Shown here piece by piece: positions 1 to 11,700 of a stretch of DNA of 64,000 bases. The stretch covers positions 110,047,640-110,111,639 of the forward strand of contig NW_026262712.1 of NCBI RefSeq assembly GCF_021869535.1, given 5' to 3'. Numbering within the stretch: the stretch's first letter is position 1; each line of letters starts with the position of its first letter. The notes under the pieces were generated by a model. The model did not search any database and was not told where the DNA came from. It worked only from the letters and a program-made list of their open reading frames with translations. The position numbers and the translations under genes were made by a program. Origin of the DNA: Mytilus californianus (lineage: Eukaryota > Mollusca > Bivalvia > Mytilida > Mytilidae).

Positions 1-335
1 GGTCAATATCGTGTTCATATTGTATACGAAATCTATACCATTGTGTTTACATCGTTCACATCGTACATCACGAGGTTGATAATATCGATTCAACATCGTT
101 TATATTGTTTACCAAATCAATACCTGTGTGTATGAATCGTTCACACCGTCAACATCGCGATGTAGACCATGTAAACACGATATCGTTACTACATTGTATA
201 CATCGCAATGTAAACGATTTCAACGATATAAACAATATACAAATGTTCTTACAATGTTAACAATGTTAACACGATGTCATGTTAACATTGCTAATATCGC
301 GATGTCGACGATATTGCTTTACCATTGTGCACTGG
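1..335. repeat. Degenerate ATCGTTTACATCGT-like short repeat tract
   Basis: The first 335 bases are dominated by diverged variants of ACATCGT, AACGATAT and GTTTACATCG in both orientations (for example near 48-65, 95-110, 140-165, 195-235). It looks like a decayed short-period satellite or palindromic repeat. Any open frame here is a by-product. Confidence 0.5.
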
Positions 336-469
336 ACAAAGGAATATTAAGGTTTCTCTGTAGTGTTTTGGTGACTGTTTTGTCTCATCGTCGTTTTTTC
401 TTTGGCGTTTTATATTTTTCTCCTACTAATGGTATTTTCTTCTTCACTTTATTTCTTCTATAACCTGTA

Positions 470-1160
470 CGAACTAGTCCTACAGGAATGTACACAGGAT
501 CTAGTAGGAATTTGTTGAGAATTCCTACCAGGAAAGTGAGCATATTCCTGCTTGATTGTAGCAGGAATCCGCCTGAAAAAACAGCCGAAAAATTTAAATT
601 AGTAGGATTTTCGTACAAGAATAATTTGATTCCTACCACGACTTTTCAAATTAGCAGGAATTATTTGGATGAAAGTAATTCCGACCAGGATTCCTGTCAA
701 ATTTTCCCGCTAATTTGAATATTTCTTGATTATTTTTATAAATTACTACTAGGAAAATTGATTTTCTAATAAGAATCTAAAAATATACATTACAAACTTA
801 AGTGTATACACATATACACATCTGGGTCATTCATCAGTTTGAATCTTAGCCACATAGAACAAAGAAAATACATGTTAAAAGTTCTTGTTGCAAACTTTGA
901 CTCTTAAATTCATGAAGTAGCTGCCACTTATGAAAGTTGTGATTTAAATTTCTATTGTTATCTGTTTTTGGTAGAAAGATTTTCTGGCAGGAAATAACTA
1001 TTCTTTTTAACAATATCAGGAATATTGTTGTAGTAAAAAGAAAAGTCCTGCCAGAAAAACTGAATGTTTTCCTAGTACGTCTAAAAAGTAACAGGAATTT
1101 AAAATTTCCGCTAGTTCCATGAGATTTCCTGCTATAATCTAGTAGGAATCCTGCTAAATA
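470..1160. repeat. Cluster of CAGGAAT / ATTCCTG motifs
   Basis: At least a dozen copies of (A/G)(C/T)AGGAAT or its complement occur within 700 bp, several paired as inverted repeats (the clearest at 1123-1157, TTCCTGC...TAGTAGGAATCCTGC). The spacing is irregular. Probably a decayed element rich in internal inverted repeats. Confidence 0.4.
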
Positions 1161-1647
1161 TCTTGTACGGGAATAGTTCTACTTTCCTTGATCGATAACA
1201 GCCATGTGTCTGAACAAAAAACCGAATTGTCATGATTAATAAATTTATAAAATAATACAGATAAATGTTCAGAAGACCCCCAGATAGCAGTAAAATTATA
1301 CTTGAAATTTGTTTTTGCTAGAAAAAATGCAAACAAATACCTTATTTGGAGAACTTGCTATTGATATTTCAACTGAAAACCAGTATAAATAAATAATCTT
1401 ATACAAGATGTTTATATAACTGATATTCATTTTTGACAAAAAAGTATATTAAAATTTTTTTTTTATCAAAACATTCTTATAACATTACAGTAACATCAAT
1501 AAGGCGCTTTTTTTTCTATTGAAGTCACTATACATCATATACCTCCTCCTTCAGGATGTGAAGGAAACTCAAAATTCTAAATTTTGTTCTCTTATCTTTA
1601 CATGGTAACGGTATGTCTATATATTCGTGCAAATTCAAGACCCTCAT

Positions 1648-1920
1648 CTATGGTTATGTTTAGTTATATCTTGACATGTTTTGTCCATGGTTATGTTTAG
1701 TTATATCTTGGCATGTGTTGTCTATGGTTATGTTCAGTTATATCTTGTTATGTGTTGTTTATGTTTATGTTTAGTTATATCTTGTCATGTTTTGATTATG
1801 GTTATGTTAAGTAATATCTCGGCATGTGTTGTCCATTGTTGTGTTTGGTTATGTCTGGGAATGTTTTGTCTATGGTTATAGTGAGTTATATATTGACATG
1901 TTTTGTCAATTTATGTATTT
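1648..1920 (+). repeat. 37-bp minisatellite, about seven copies
   Basis: Units begin CTATGGTTATGTTTAGTTAT and recur at 1648, 1685, 1722 and about 1759, then more diverged to about 1920. The 37-bp period is not a multiple of three, so the open frame across it is not coding. Confidence 0.8.
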
Positions 1921-2106
1921 GTTGTCTATGGCAGATCTTTGTTCTATCATTTTGTTCCATTCATTCACAATTCGAAAAGATATAGAGTTTGTCTATTTTT
2001 GAGGACTGAGTTTTGACCTCTAGATGTCTTTTTAAGATTTTATTGTGTGATTGAGTTGTTTGGCGTTCGACTTTTAATCTCTAACCTTTTTTTCCGCATG
2101 AAAACC

Positions 2107-2142
2107 AAAAAAAAAAAAAAAAAGAAAAAAAAGGGAGGTTAC
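2107..2142. repeat. A-rich homopolymer tract
   Basis: Run of A with two G interruptions. It could be the tail of an unrecognised retroposed element; nothing else supports that. Confidence 0.6.
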
Positions 2143-2635
2143 GAGACAAATCTTAAAATATAGGCGATTGAATGCTTTAAAAAATAAAACTGTTTTTGAT
2201 TATCAAAGTCGAAGTAACAATTTTAAGCAATTCAGTTTTGTTGTCCCTGAAGATATTTCCAAAATAAAACAATATTTTTTCTAGACCATTGAATGCAGAC
2301 TTTCCATTCTTAGGCAATGTCATAACAAACAGTTTAGGAACAAGAGTTGTTTTTTATACAACCCCTGTCAACTTTTGATACTTATATATATACCAGCAAC
2401 TTCTTATCATGACCTTGAAAACAAGACAGTAGTAAAATAACACTTATAGAAATATTTCTCTGCAAAATTCGTCGTTTCATAATGTCCATTTTAGTACTAT
2501 TTTCTGAAGTGTACGCCAAAACGTTGTAAGATTTTTGGTACGAACAATAAACTAATAAAATACCCGTGATGCAATAGGTTCTGAATTGGCGAATTGCATG
2601 CTTCATTAATGAATCCTTAATCCTTTTTTACTCAG

Positions 2636-2756
2636 CTGCAACAGACATAGATGTAATTGAGAGTGCCGTACAAGAAATTAATGAACAAACTTGTTTAAAT
2701 TGGGTACCACATGATGGTACACCTGATGTACCATACATCAAGATTATTTCTGATAG
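2636..2756 (+). CDS. Exon 1: astacin catalytic domain, N-terminal half
   Basis: Encodes about 40 residues beginning ATDIDVIESAVQEIN and including TCLNW, the first conserved astacin cysteine, followed by the beta strand YIKIISD. A T-rich tract and CTCAG precede it and GTGAG follows. It enters with two bases of a split codon and leaves in phase 2, joining exon 2 to make ISDSGCWSYVG. The preceding exon (start of the mature protease) was not found between 1 and 2600. Confidence 0.85.
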
Positions 2757-5700
2757 GTGAGTTAATATAGTACTGAATGCTCAGAGAGCATGATTACCAA
2801 TAAATCATTTAGGAGCAAGGGCGAAAATAACGTGCTAATCTGAATAACGAGAATGACTTATCCTTATTGGTCGGTTTGTGTATCTAGTATTTATTTAGTA
2901 CAAGATACTTCGTATATAGACCTTTCTATATACACAAGGCAAAACCATATTTCTGTCTTTATCTTAAAGGAAGTAAAAAGTCTTGTTTAGTAAGGGACTA
3001 GACATGTATTTTTAGCTGACCTCATCATTAGGGTATCCAGTTATAAAAAAAAGCGTCCGATGAACCCGCCGGCCAACTAACATGGCTGACATGGCTAAAA
3101 ATAGATAATAGGGGGTAAAATTCAAGTTTTGTCTTTTCTCTAGACGATTTTTTATTGGAGTAATTGCCCTTAAATGTCAAATTTTACCATTCTGTAATTT
3201 TACTTTTTTTTTATTATTATTTTAAAAACTATATTAGAAACTTCAATAACAAAAATTGATAAAAAAAAACAAGATCTACAAATAAGTCACAACGGCTGAA
3301 ATCGTTGGACGACTCCTTATTGGACTTGTTGCTCTTTAATGACGATTTTCCTTTTTGGGGTTTTTTGATAGATATCTTTCGAAAATGTTTTCCTCTGAAA
3401 CTACTGGGTCAAATTTTACCACACCTTGGCCACACTCATTATTAGGATATCTAGATTTAAAAATGTGTACGATGGACCTGACTGTCGACAAACATGGCCG
3501 ACATGGCTAAAAATAGGACGTAGGGGTGAAATGCAATATTTGTCTTTTATCTTGAAAACGTCAATAAATAGAGAAAATCTTACATGTGCAAAAATCTTCA
3601 AAATGATAACATCAAAATGGTCAGACGACTTCTTATATGGGTTATTGCCCTAAATGTATTTTACGATTTTTTTGCATTTTTGCATATAATCTCAAAAACT
3701 ATAATACATAGACAGAGACTTTGAATATCGAAAATGATCTGCAAGACAAGATCTAAAAATAAGTCAGCCTGAACGAAATTGTTAGTCGACTCCTTATTGA
3801 AGTTATTGCCATTCAATGACGATTTTTCCCAATTGTTGCATTTGTGCATTTCATCTTCAAAACTATAATGATAAACAGAAACTTTGAAAAGGAAAAAATG
3901 ATCAGCAGGATAAGATCTTCAAATACGTCAATATAACTGAAATTGTCAGTTAACTCTTAAAAGAGTTACTACCCTTGAATAATGTTTGAGTAAAAACAAC
4001 GTCCATTGTTGAAGATGCAGGTGAGCGACACAAGCTCTTTAGAACCTCTAGTTATAAACAGAATTGCTATAAAAGTGAGTTATGAAGAAAATCAAAAGGA
4101 CCGTATATATTTGGACTGAAATATTATATCTCAAATGCAATTGATACAAAAAATAATAATTTTTGTTTTAATACCACTCATTCGCAAACAATACGCAATT
4201 TTCAGTATCCAATAGTTTAGTTGGATAAATAGAGAAGAAAAAAAAGATAAAAATTGAGTTGACTTTCTGTCCGAAACACCATAAAATCTCGAAAGGTTTA
4301 AGTTTTCAGTTATAAAGATGATTGAGGTTGTCACAGACTGACAAATTTGAATGACGTGTATTTAAGAAGATTGCAGAATTGTATTTCCCTTATAAAGTCA
4401 ATTTTATTTTCAACCGTTTAAAACTCCATACTTATTTGCTTCAAAGAGATTTACTTGTAGCCATAATTCATGTTTTATTATCTTTTGTAGTGGATGTTGG
4501 TCGTACGTTGGAAATCTCGGCAGTACTCCACAAGAATTAAGTTTGGGAAATGGCTGTGTATATGTATGTTTTGTTAATTTTTATTTAACAAAGTTATGTT
4601 TTTTTTGGTTCAATGTTATCAGTTAGTTGAGGTATAAAACTTGTCAGATTTATATAGATAGTGGTATAATTGTCATAAACCCAATAAGAAGATACAAATC
4701 AAGATAGTAAAAAAAAAAAATTAGTTAATCGCATGTAATACAAAATGAGCGAGAACCGAAGCCTCGACAGATTAAGCCTCTCCTGCTATGCATACATCAC
4801 ACGCCATACGAATCCACACTCAGTCATAATGTCACAATCGAAAATAGTACGCAGTAGGTATAAATATGCAGATCAGACGACTATTCTGGTATATAGACAT
4901 CTAAGACCATGAAAAAATTCCGCTAGTTAGTAAGGACAACGACACATCGTAGCGCAAAACCAACAAGAAATTATTACCGTGAAACTTGTGTAGTGTCGAT
5001 TGCAGTCTTTTTTCTCATAAATCTGTAAGCGCAGTTTTTGTATAAATAGCTTATTATGAAAGATAAATTATGTTCTCTGCATGCATTAATTCTCTGTTTA
5101 ACGGTGTATTTTGAAGTAGGCATACATTTGTATTGTCTTTCTAACAAGAATTTCTTACGGTAGACCTGAAGACCTTACCTTGAACAAAGAATCTCTCTCA
5201 TACACACCAAAATATAAAAATAACTTTTGAATAATTTTTCTGAACACTATTATCCTCATAACCTCACTTTATTTGCGTAAAATGTTCTTCAATTTTTTTC
5301 TTATTAAAAGATTATATGCGAAAACCGTCGTTTTGAGTTTGCCTTCGTTATGTGATATATATATTGTTAATCAGTCGATTTTAATTGTAACTATTTGCCG
5401 CAACCTTCTGTAATCTAGTAATTAAGCATTGTATATTTACGGAGTATTCATGTTTCTTGTATATATATATATATCTTTATTCTCACAAGCCATATTACAA
5501 AGTTATAGATATAGTGGACATGTACACCTATTAGATCGTTTATAATATCAACATTATAAGCTTATTTTACTCAAAACTTCTATTTCCCGCTATATTCAGA
5601 TTTTATTTTTTAAATCTAAAAAAATATTGACAGTATCTTTTAATACCGCTGGTTTCGTATTAATATTTATTTTTGCATTATTTTTAACATTTACTTATAT

Positions 5701-8700
5701 TTTACACATTAACTTATATGTAATTACGATCAAGCAGACATTTTTGAAACGTGTCCATTCTAGAGGAAATATAAGTTTTATGTCTCTAGAACTCCTTCTG
5801 TAAAGAATTTATAATAAATGAAAACGTACTGTTACATGTACGCATGAACTCTCTCGTATTAAAGTAATATGTTCTTAACCATTCGACATCACGTCTTGTA
5901 CATTTTGTCCCATCTCACACGAATTGATTTGTCAAAAACTAAAATTAGATTTTAAAACATTCCTTAAAGCAAAAGTACTACCCGTTGTACCATCGATGTA
6001 TATATATATACGTAATCGATTCACAGAACTTTAAGAAGATGGTACGATAGAAGCATTATTTGGCCCATGAAATTGCAAAGATAGTTTATTATGGCAATGG
6101 TTGTTTATCGATGTCGTCCGATAAACCGATTAGGAAGACAAATCAAGATAACACACAAACACTGAACTCCATAGAGAGCGAGACCGGATGCGTTGATAGG
6201 GTAAGCGTCGCCTACTGTGAATGCATCAACCGCCATGCAAATCCACTCTCGGTCAAAATGTCACATTCAGGAATATGAGACAATCGGTCAAATTACAGAA
6301 TAGACGACTGTTCTGGTATCTAAAGACTTTTAGACTATAACTGGGTTGAGACACAGACATATCGTATCGATCAGCCAAGTCATGATAGTGACCCTAAAAC
6401 TTATGTTGTATCGATTCTAGTCATTCTAACCTATATCCCCGTTGGAGCAGTCTGTATATTATGTAAATACACGAGCGTAACGAATCACTTGAGATATGTA
6501 AACGATATACGTTTGGACAGACGGTAAGTTACTGCCGAGAAATAGGAAGTTGACAATTGGAATTGAAAGTTGAAATCATCACGCTTGTCATAGATTCTAG
6601 TTTGAAATCGCCCATTTCCAACACTCACTGAAATGTGGGTTAATGAGTGACATGACTTCAATAATATATATGAAAGTGAAAGTAAAGAGTTTTAAATGAT
6701 GTTTTTTTTCTCTTTGTCTTTGAGAAGGTTGTGTATAAATTCTGCTTAATTTGATTATAAAAACAAATCGGCAAGGATGGGAGCACAATAAGTACCAATC
6801 GAAATACCGACTGATTGTTGAAAGATCAATTTACACAACTTAACAAAATATGTTGTAAATGAAAAAAAATTAAGCATTTTGATACATATAATATCACCCT
6901 CGGGCAAATAAGAATAAAATCGACATTTTACAAATAGCTTTTGGATATATAAGATATGAGCGAAGGTCTTATCCAAAACGATATCTAAAACATTTTTACA
7001 TCTTTGAATAAGAAATCTAAAACAACCTGTTCAAAATATAGATCTGGGAAAGTCTGTTGGTCATATCGAAATACAATAGACAAGATCTCAAAGCGAGGCT
7101 GTTTGTCAGTTTTTGTAGTTTTGCACTAAACACAGGAAATTTGATAGTCATATAGCCTTAAACTATCATATTTCTGAGAGAGTAATGTATTATGAACATC
7201 TGACGGATGCTATTTGATAGATTAATATTACTTTTTGATTCAAATGACAACGCGTTGCTGTATTACCGATATATCTTTCACAATATCTTTAGGTTTCGTG
7301 TTTTTTAACTTCAAGTAAATGTTGTGACCTAAAAACACTGATTTAATAAAACTAGTTATTACGGTATTGTTTGCGCAACATATAAGATTTGTTATACATT
7401 GTTCAACTTCGTACTTTATTTGACCGTCTAGCGTATAAAATTTAAACCCTGGTATCTATGATGAGTGTATTCAGGCAAATTGACAGTTATACTTATTTTT
7501 TTAAATGCGTAACATATTTGCATGTACCATATTTTTTCAACTGTGTTGGTAAACGATTTACCTACCATTCTTATACTTATATTTTTAGAAAGCAACCGCC
7601 GTTCACGAAATGATGCATGCCATTGGCTCTCAGCATGAGCAGACGCGATCAGACCGTGATAATTACATGACTATTATAGAAAAGAATATACAGAGTGGTC
7701 GCGAAGGTAACTTCCAAAAACAACAAACGATGAACAATCATCCATTGGATGCAGCGTCTAATATGATGTACGGGTTATATGTAAGTTTAATTAACCAGCA
7801 ATATCTCTCACAGACAGAGGACTGCTTATCTTACTGATTTGGAAATAAATGTGTCTACTGAATTTGTAAACTAATTAATTTTTGAATTAAATATATATAT
7901 ATATATATATATATTATTGATATGATATTTGTTTGGGAAGCCGGAACGAAAGTTATATAATCTTTGGTATGGTGACCGCTAAAAAAATCGGGTGCATGTA
8001 GTAATCGCTTTGTCCGTCCGTCTGTCCTTTCGTCCATCTGTCCTTTCATGTGTCCGAAACAAATGGTTTGCAAATATAATTCGAGTACCCTTTGCTTGAT
8101 TAGAAAGACACTTTTACAGATGGACGGTATAGGGATTGATTGATTGATTGATTGTTGGTGTTTTAACGCTAATTTCAACACTAATAGCTATTTTATGGCG
8201 GCCATTTTTAATGGTGAAGGAAGCCGGAGCCACGAGAACCACTGACCTTCAGCTGGAAAGAACTATCCTAGTCAATTTAGATTGGAGACGAACGCACCTG
8301 CCACGCAAGGGGTTCGAACTCACAACCCCCGTGTTGCATGACAGGCTAATGGTACAGTAGTTGAAATACTTGAAACACTCGAAAGGGAAAGAATCCTCTT
8401 GTTTCGGAGTTCATAGATTAAAGGTCAATGTTACTGATACAAAAAAGGGAAAAAATGTAAAATGGTTTCCGTATGGTAACTTGGGTATCCCTTTCTTGAT
8501 TGGAATGAAACTTGTGTAGGTGAAAGATATAGTAAAGGGAAAGAAGCCTATTAAGAAATGAACAAAAATCGGAAAAAAGGTTTTGAGATGGTAACTAAGG
8601 TTCTCTTGCATGATTGAAATGGAACGTACACAGATGGATGACATAGAGAAGGGGAAGAAGCCTATGAATTCGGGGGACAATAGGTCAAAGGTTAAGGTCA

Positions 8701-11700
8701 GAGTTACTAAAAATCACTTCTCTTGGAAAAACTATTTTCCAGATGATAGCTTGAGTTTTCCTTGCTTGATGGGAATGCAACTTATACGGGTAAAAGATCT
8801 ATAGGATTGGGAATACAATGTTGATTTTGGGGTCAACAGGTGAAAGGTCAAGTTCACTAAAATCTATTCTTTTAGAATGTTGGTCTCGGTATGCTATCCC
8901 ACTATGAATTATAACACATTTATTCATGCAACAAAATAGCAACTATAGTACATGTTGATTTGTCCCTCCATGCATACAATGTTCATAATAATTTGAACCT
9001 TTGAAATAAATGTTCAATTCGAGGAGCATCAGTTAGCAGTTGGAGCTTTTAACTTGTTGTTTCTAAAAGGATGATATAATGTAATTTAAAAAAATAATTG
9101 AAACCCATGGGTATATATTACTTTATAAATGTGGTCAATAAACAATAACCAAACATACGATAATACCTGATTAGATGTCTAAATATGTACACAGGTCAAC
9201 CTTAAGACAGACATATATAAAGACAGACAAACAGACAAACAGACAAACAGACAGATCGATGAATCGATCGCTCGATAGATAGATAGAAAAAAAATAACTC
9301 ACAAAATATATCCAGGGTTATGATTTATTACATCAGTTGTGCATTTCGTCTACATACGGCTGACTGGTGGCAGTCGTAGCTACAGTAGATATTGTGTGTA
9401 TTAAATACACCCATGAGGGCGCTAACCCGATTAAGTGCATTTGATTTACACCAAGATAGTATGCTTAATGGAAAAGCTAGTATCTTTTAGCAGTTTGATT
9501 TTTTTTATTGTAAACCTTGATAAATGCATGTGTGTGCGTATTTGTGTGTATGTTTGAAAGATATAAGACATCATATAATATTTTGCACCAGTATTTTTCT
9601 TACAGTTTTTGCACTGTAATTGTAATCATATTAATTCAAGACTTGAACTCCACTTTCCTAACTTTACATATTATATTTATAATTGTGAACACTCATTTGT
9701 GTTTACGAAACGTTACTACCAAAGTGTGGTGTAGAAGTGCGATGGAAAGCTCTTTGCAAATGAGTAAATTGGTGAAAAAGAACCAAATGTATTTAATTTA
9801 CATCTCTTCTTTGTCAAGTAACGAAAACATCAGATGAAATGTCATAATATTAAAATAAAATTGTTACTTTAAGATCTGAATCAGGACAATACATCGCGAA
9901 CAACCTTTATTTATTTCCTTTTCAAAGTGTCATTATTATCATTGGAACTCTAAACAATTTGCTTTTTTTACAGGTTTTCTCTAGCAATGGAGGAAAAACA
10001 ATAAAGTTTCATGACTGGCGTCTAGAGTTCCAGGCAGACAGTGCTACAGGCTTAATGTTCTATGATGTGGCCGATATTACAACAGCTTATGCATGTACAG
10101 GTAAACTATAAATTCATGAATGCACATGTGTTAATTATTATTGTTGTTCGGTCACGAGTTGAACCATTTTTTGATATCTGAATTCTTTGATTAGTTAGCA
10201 CATACTTACAACTTCTCGTCCATTTAAATTTCTTTAATTTGCCTTCTAATTTTCATAGTACATACTTTTTCCGTGTTCTAAGTAACTATGCATGAATGAC
10301 CACAAGGATAATATTTCATTGTATTGTAATCAAGATATTAAAACAAAAATTACCACTGGCTATTTTGGAATAAAATGCTGTGTCAAATTAAAATCAAATT
10401 GTAAATAGTTTTTACATTGATTTTAAATATCTTGCTAGCTATTAAAATCCTTGGACACATGCAAGTTTCTTTCATTCCGATAAAGGATAACAAATACGGT
10501 CCTTAAAAACTTGATTAGAGTACAGCGCTTTCTCATAATTGTAGTAATTTATCATCCATGCAATTACTATGTACACACACAAATTGTGTACTATGAATCC
10601 TTGTGAAGGAAAATTAAGGCAACTTAAGCTTGATGGTGATTTTGTTTTTAACTTTCTTAAGGAAATTGATCTATTTCACCATGAATTGAAAAACCGTGAT
10701 AATGTCTGAAGGGAATGTGCCACGTTTATATATACATGTATATAAATTCTGATAAGTCTTTTAGTGTTTAATTTGAAATAAAAATAACCACTAAACCTAT
10801 AATATGTGATCTATTGGTAGTTGCTTTTTTTAAAATGCCTATCCAATAGACTATCTATGAGCACATATATATATATCTATATGTTTCAAATTTATTATAG
10901 CTTTTGTTTTACTGTGAAATTAAAAAAAATGTTTTCAAAACATGCTGCAATTTAATTATACATGCCTGCTTATGGTAAATTTATTTTGTCAACTTACCAT
11001 GTAAAGAAGAACACGCAGTAAAACATCGCTTTATATCAATATACATATTTACACCAGCAGCTACCATCTTTTCATTCTGGAGTCAAGGGCTTTTTAAAAT
11101 CACATATTTTACTATGATACTAGTGAGTAAATTCACAAAACATTAAAATTAGTTAATGAACTCAATTTTACAAACACCTGTAATACAAGTAGTCAGCCTA
11201 TATAAACTATCGTTAGAATATGTACTCTCGACCAATGAAATTGTAGAATTGGATGCCTCTTAATTGTGAAGAATGAATGTAAATCATGTTCTTAGTAAGG
11301 GATTAGCCTATCATTTGGGTCTATTTTCAGTTCAAAACAAAGAGTTTCTATAAATGAGTTACAACTGCCCCGAAGCACATTTATCAGATTGAAAGGATTT
11401 ATCACACAGTGATTGAAACTGACTAAAAGTTGAATTGTGAAACAAACAAAAAATCTCAAAACAATTTGAAGTTTACTGGTGCAGTAAAATTGGTACCGTG
11501 AATTTTATTATGAAAATATTAATAACTTCAAATTACTATAAAATTAAACAATACCAAAGCAATGCAAAAAAAAAAAAATAAAAAAAAAATCTTTCAGATA
11601 AAAAATAACCTAAATCTTTAGCTTTCCAAAACTTTGATTACTTGATCACCGGTTGGGGAGAATAGTTATTTCCAATACATGTATTCCAAAAAAAAAAAAA

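Noticed and set aside
1-2600. Upstream astacin exon (signal peptide, propeptide, start of mature enzyme)
   Set aside because: I looked for a segment with the RWP...IPY start of the mature domain followed by a phase-matching donor and found none; it probably lies before the window.
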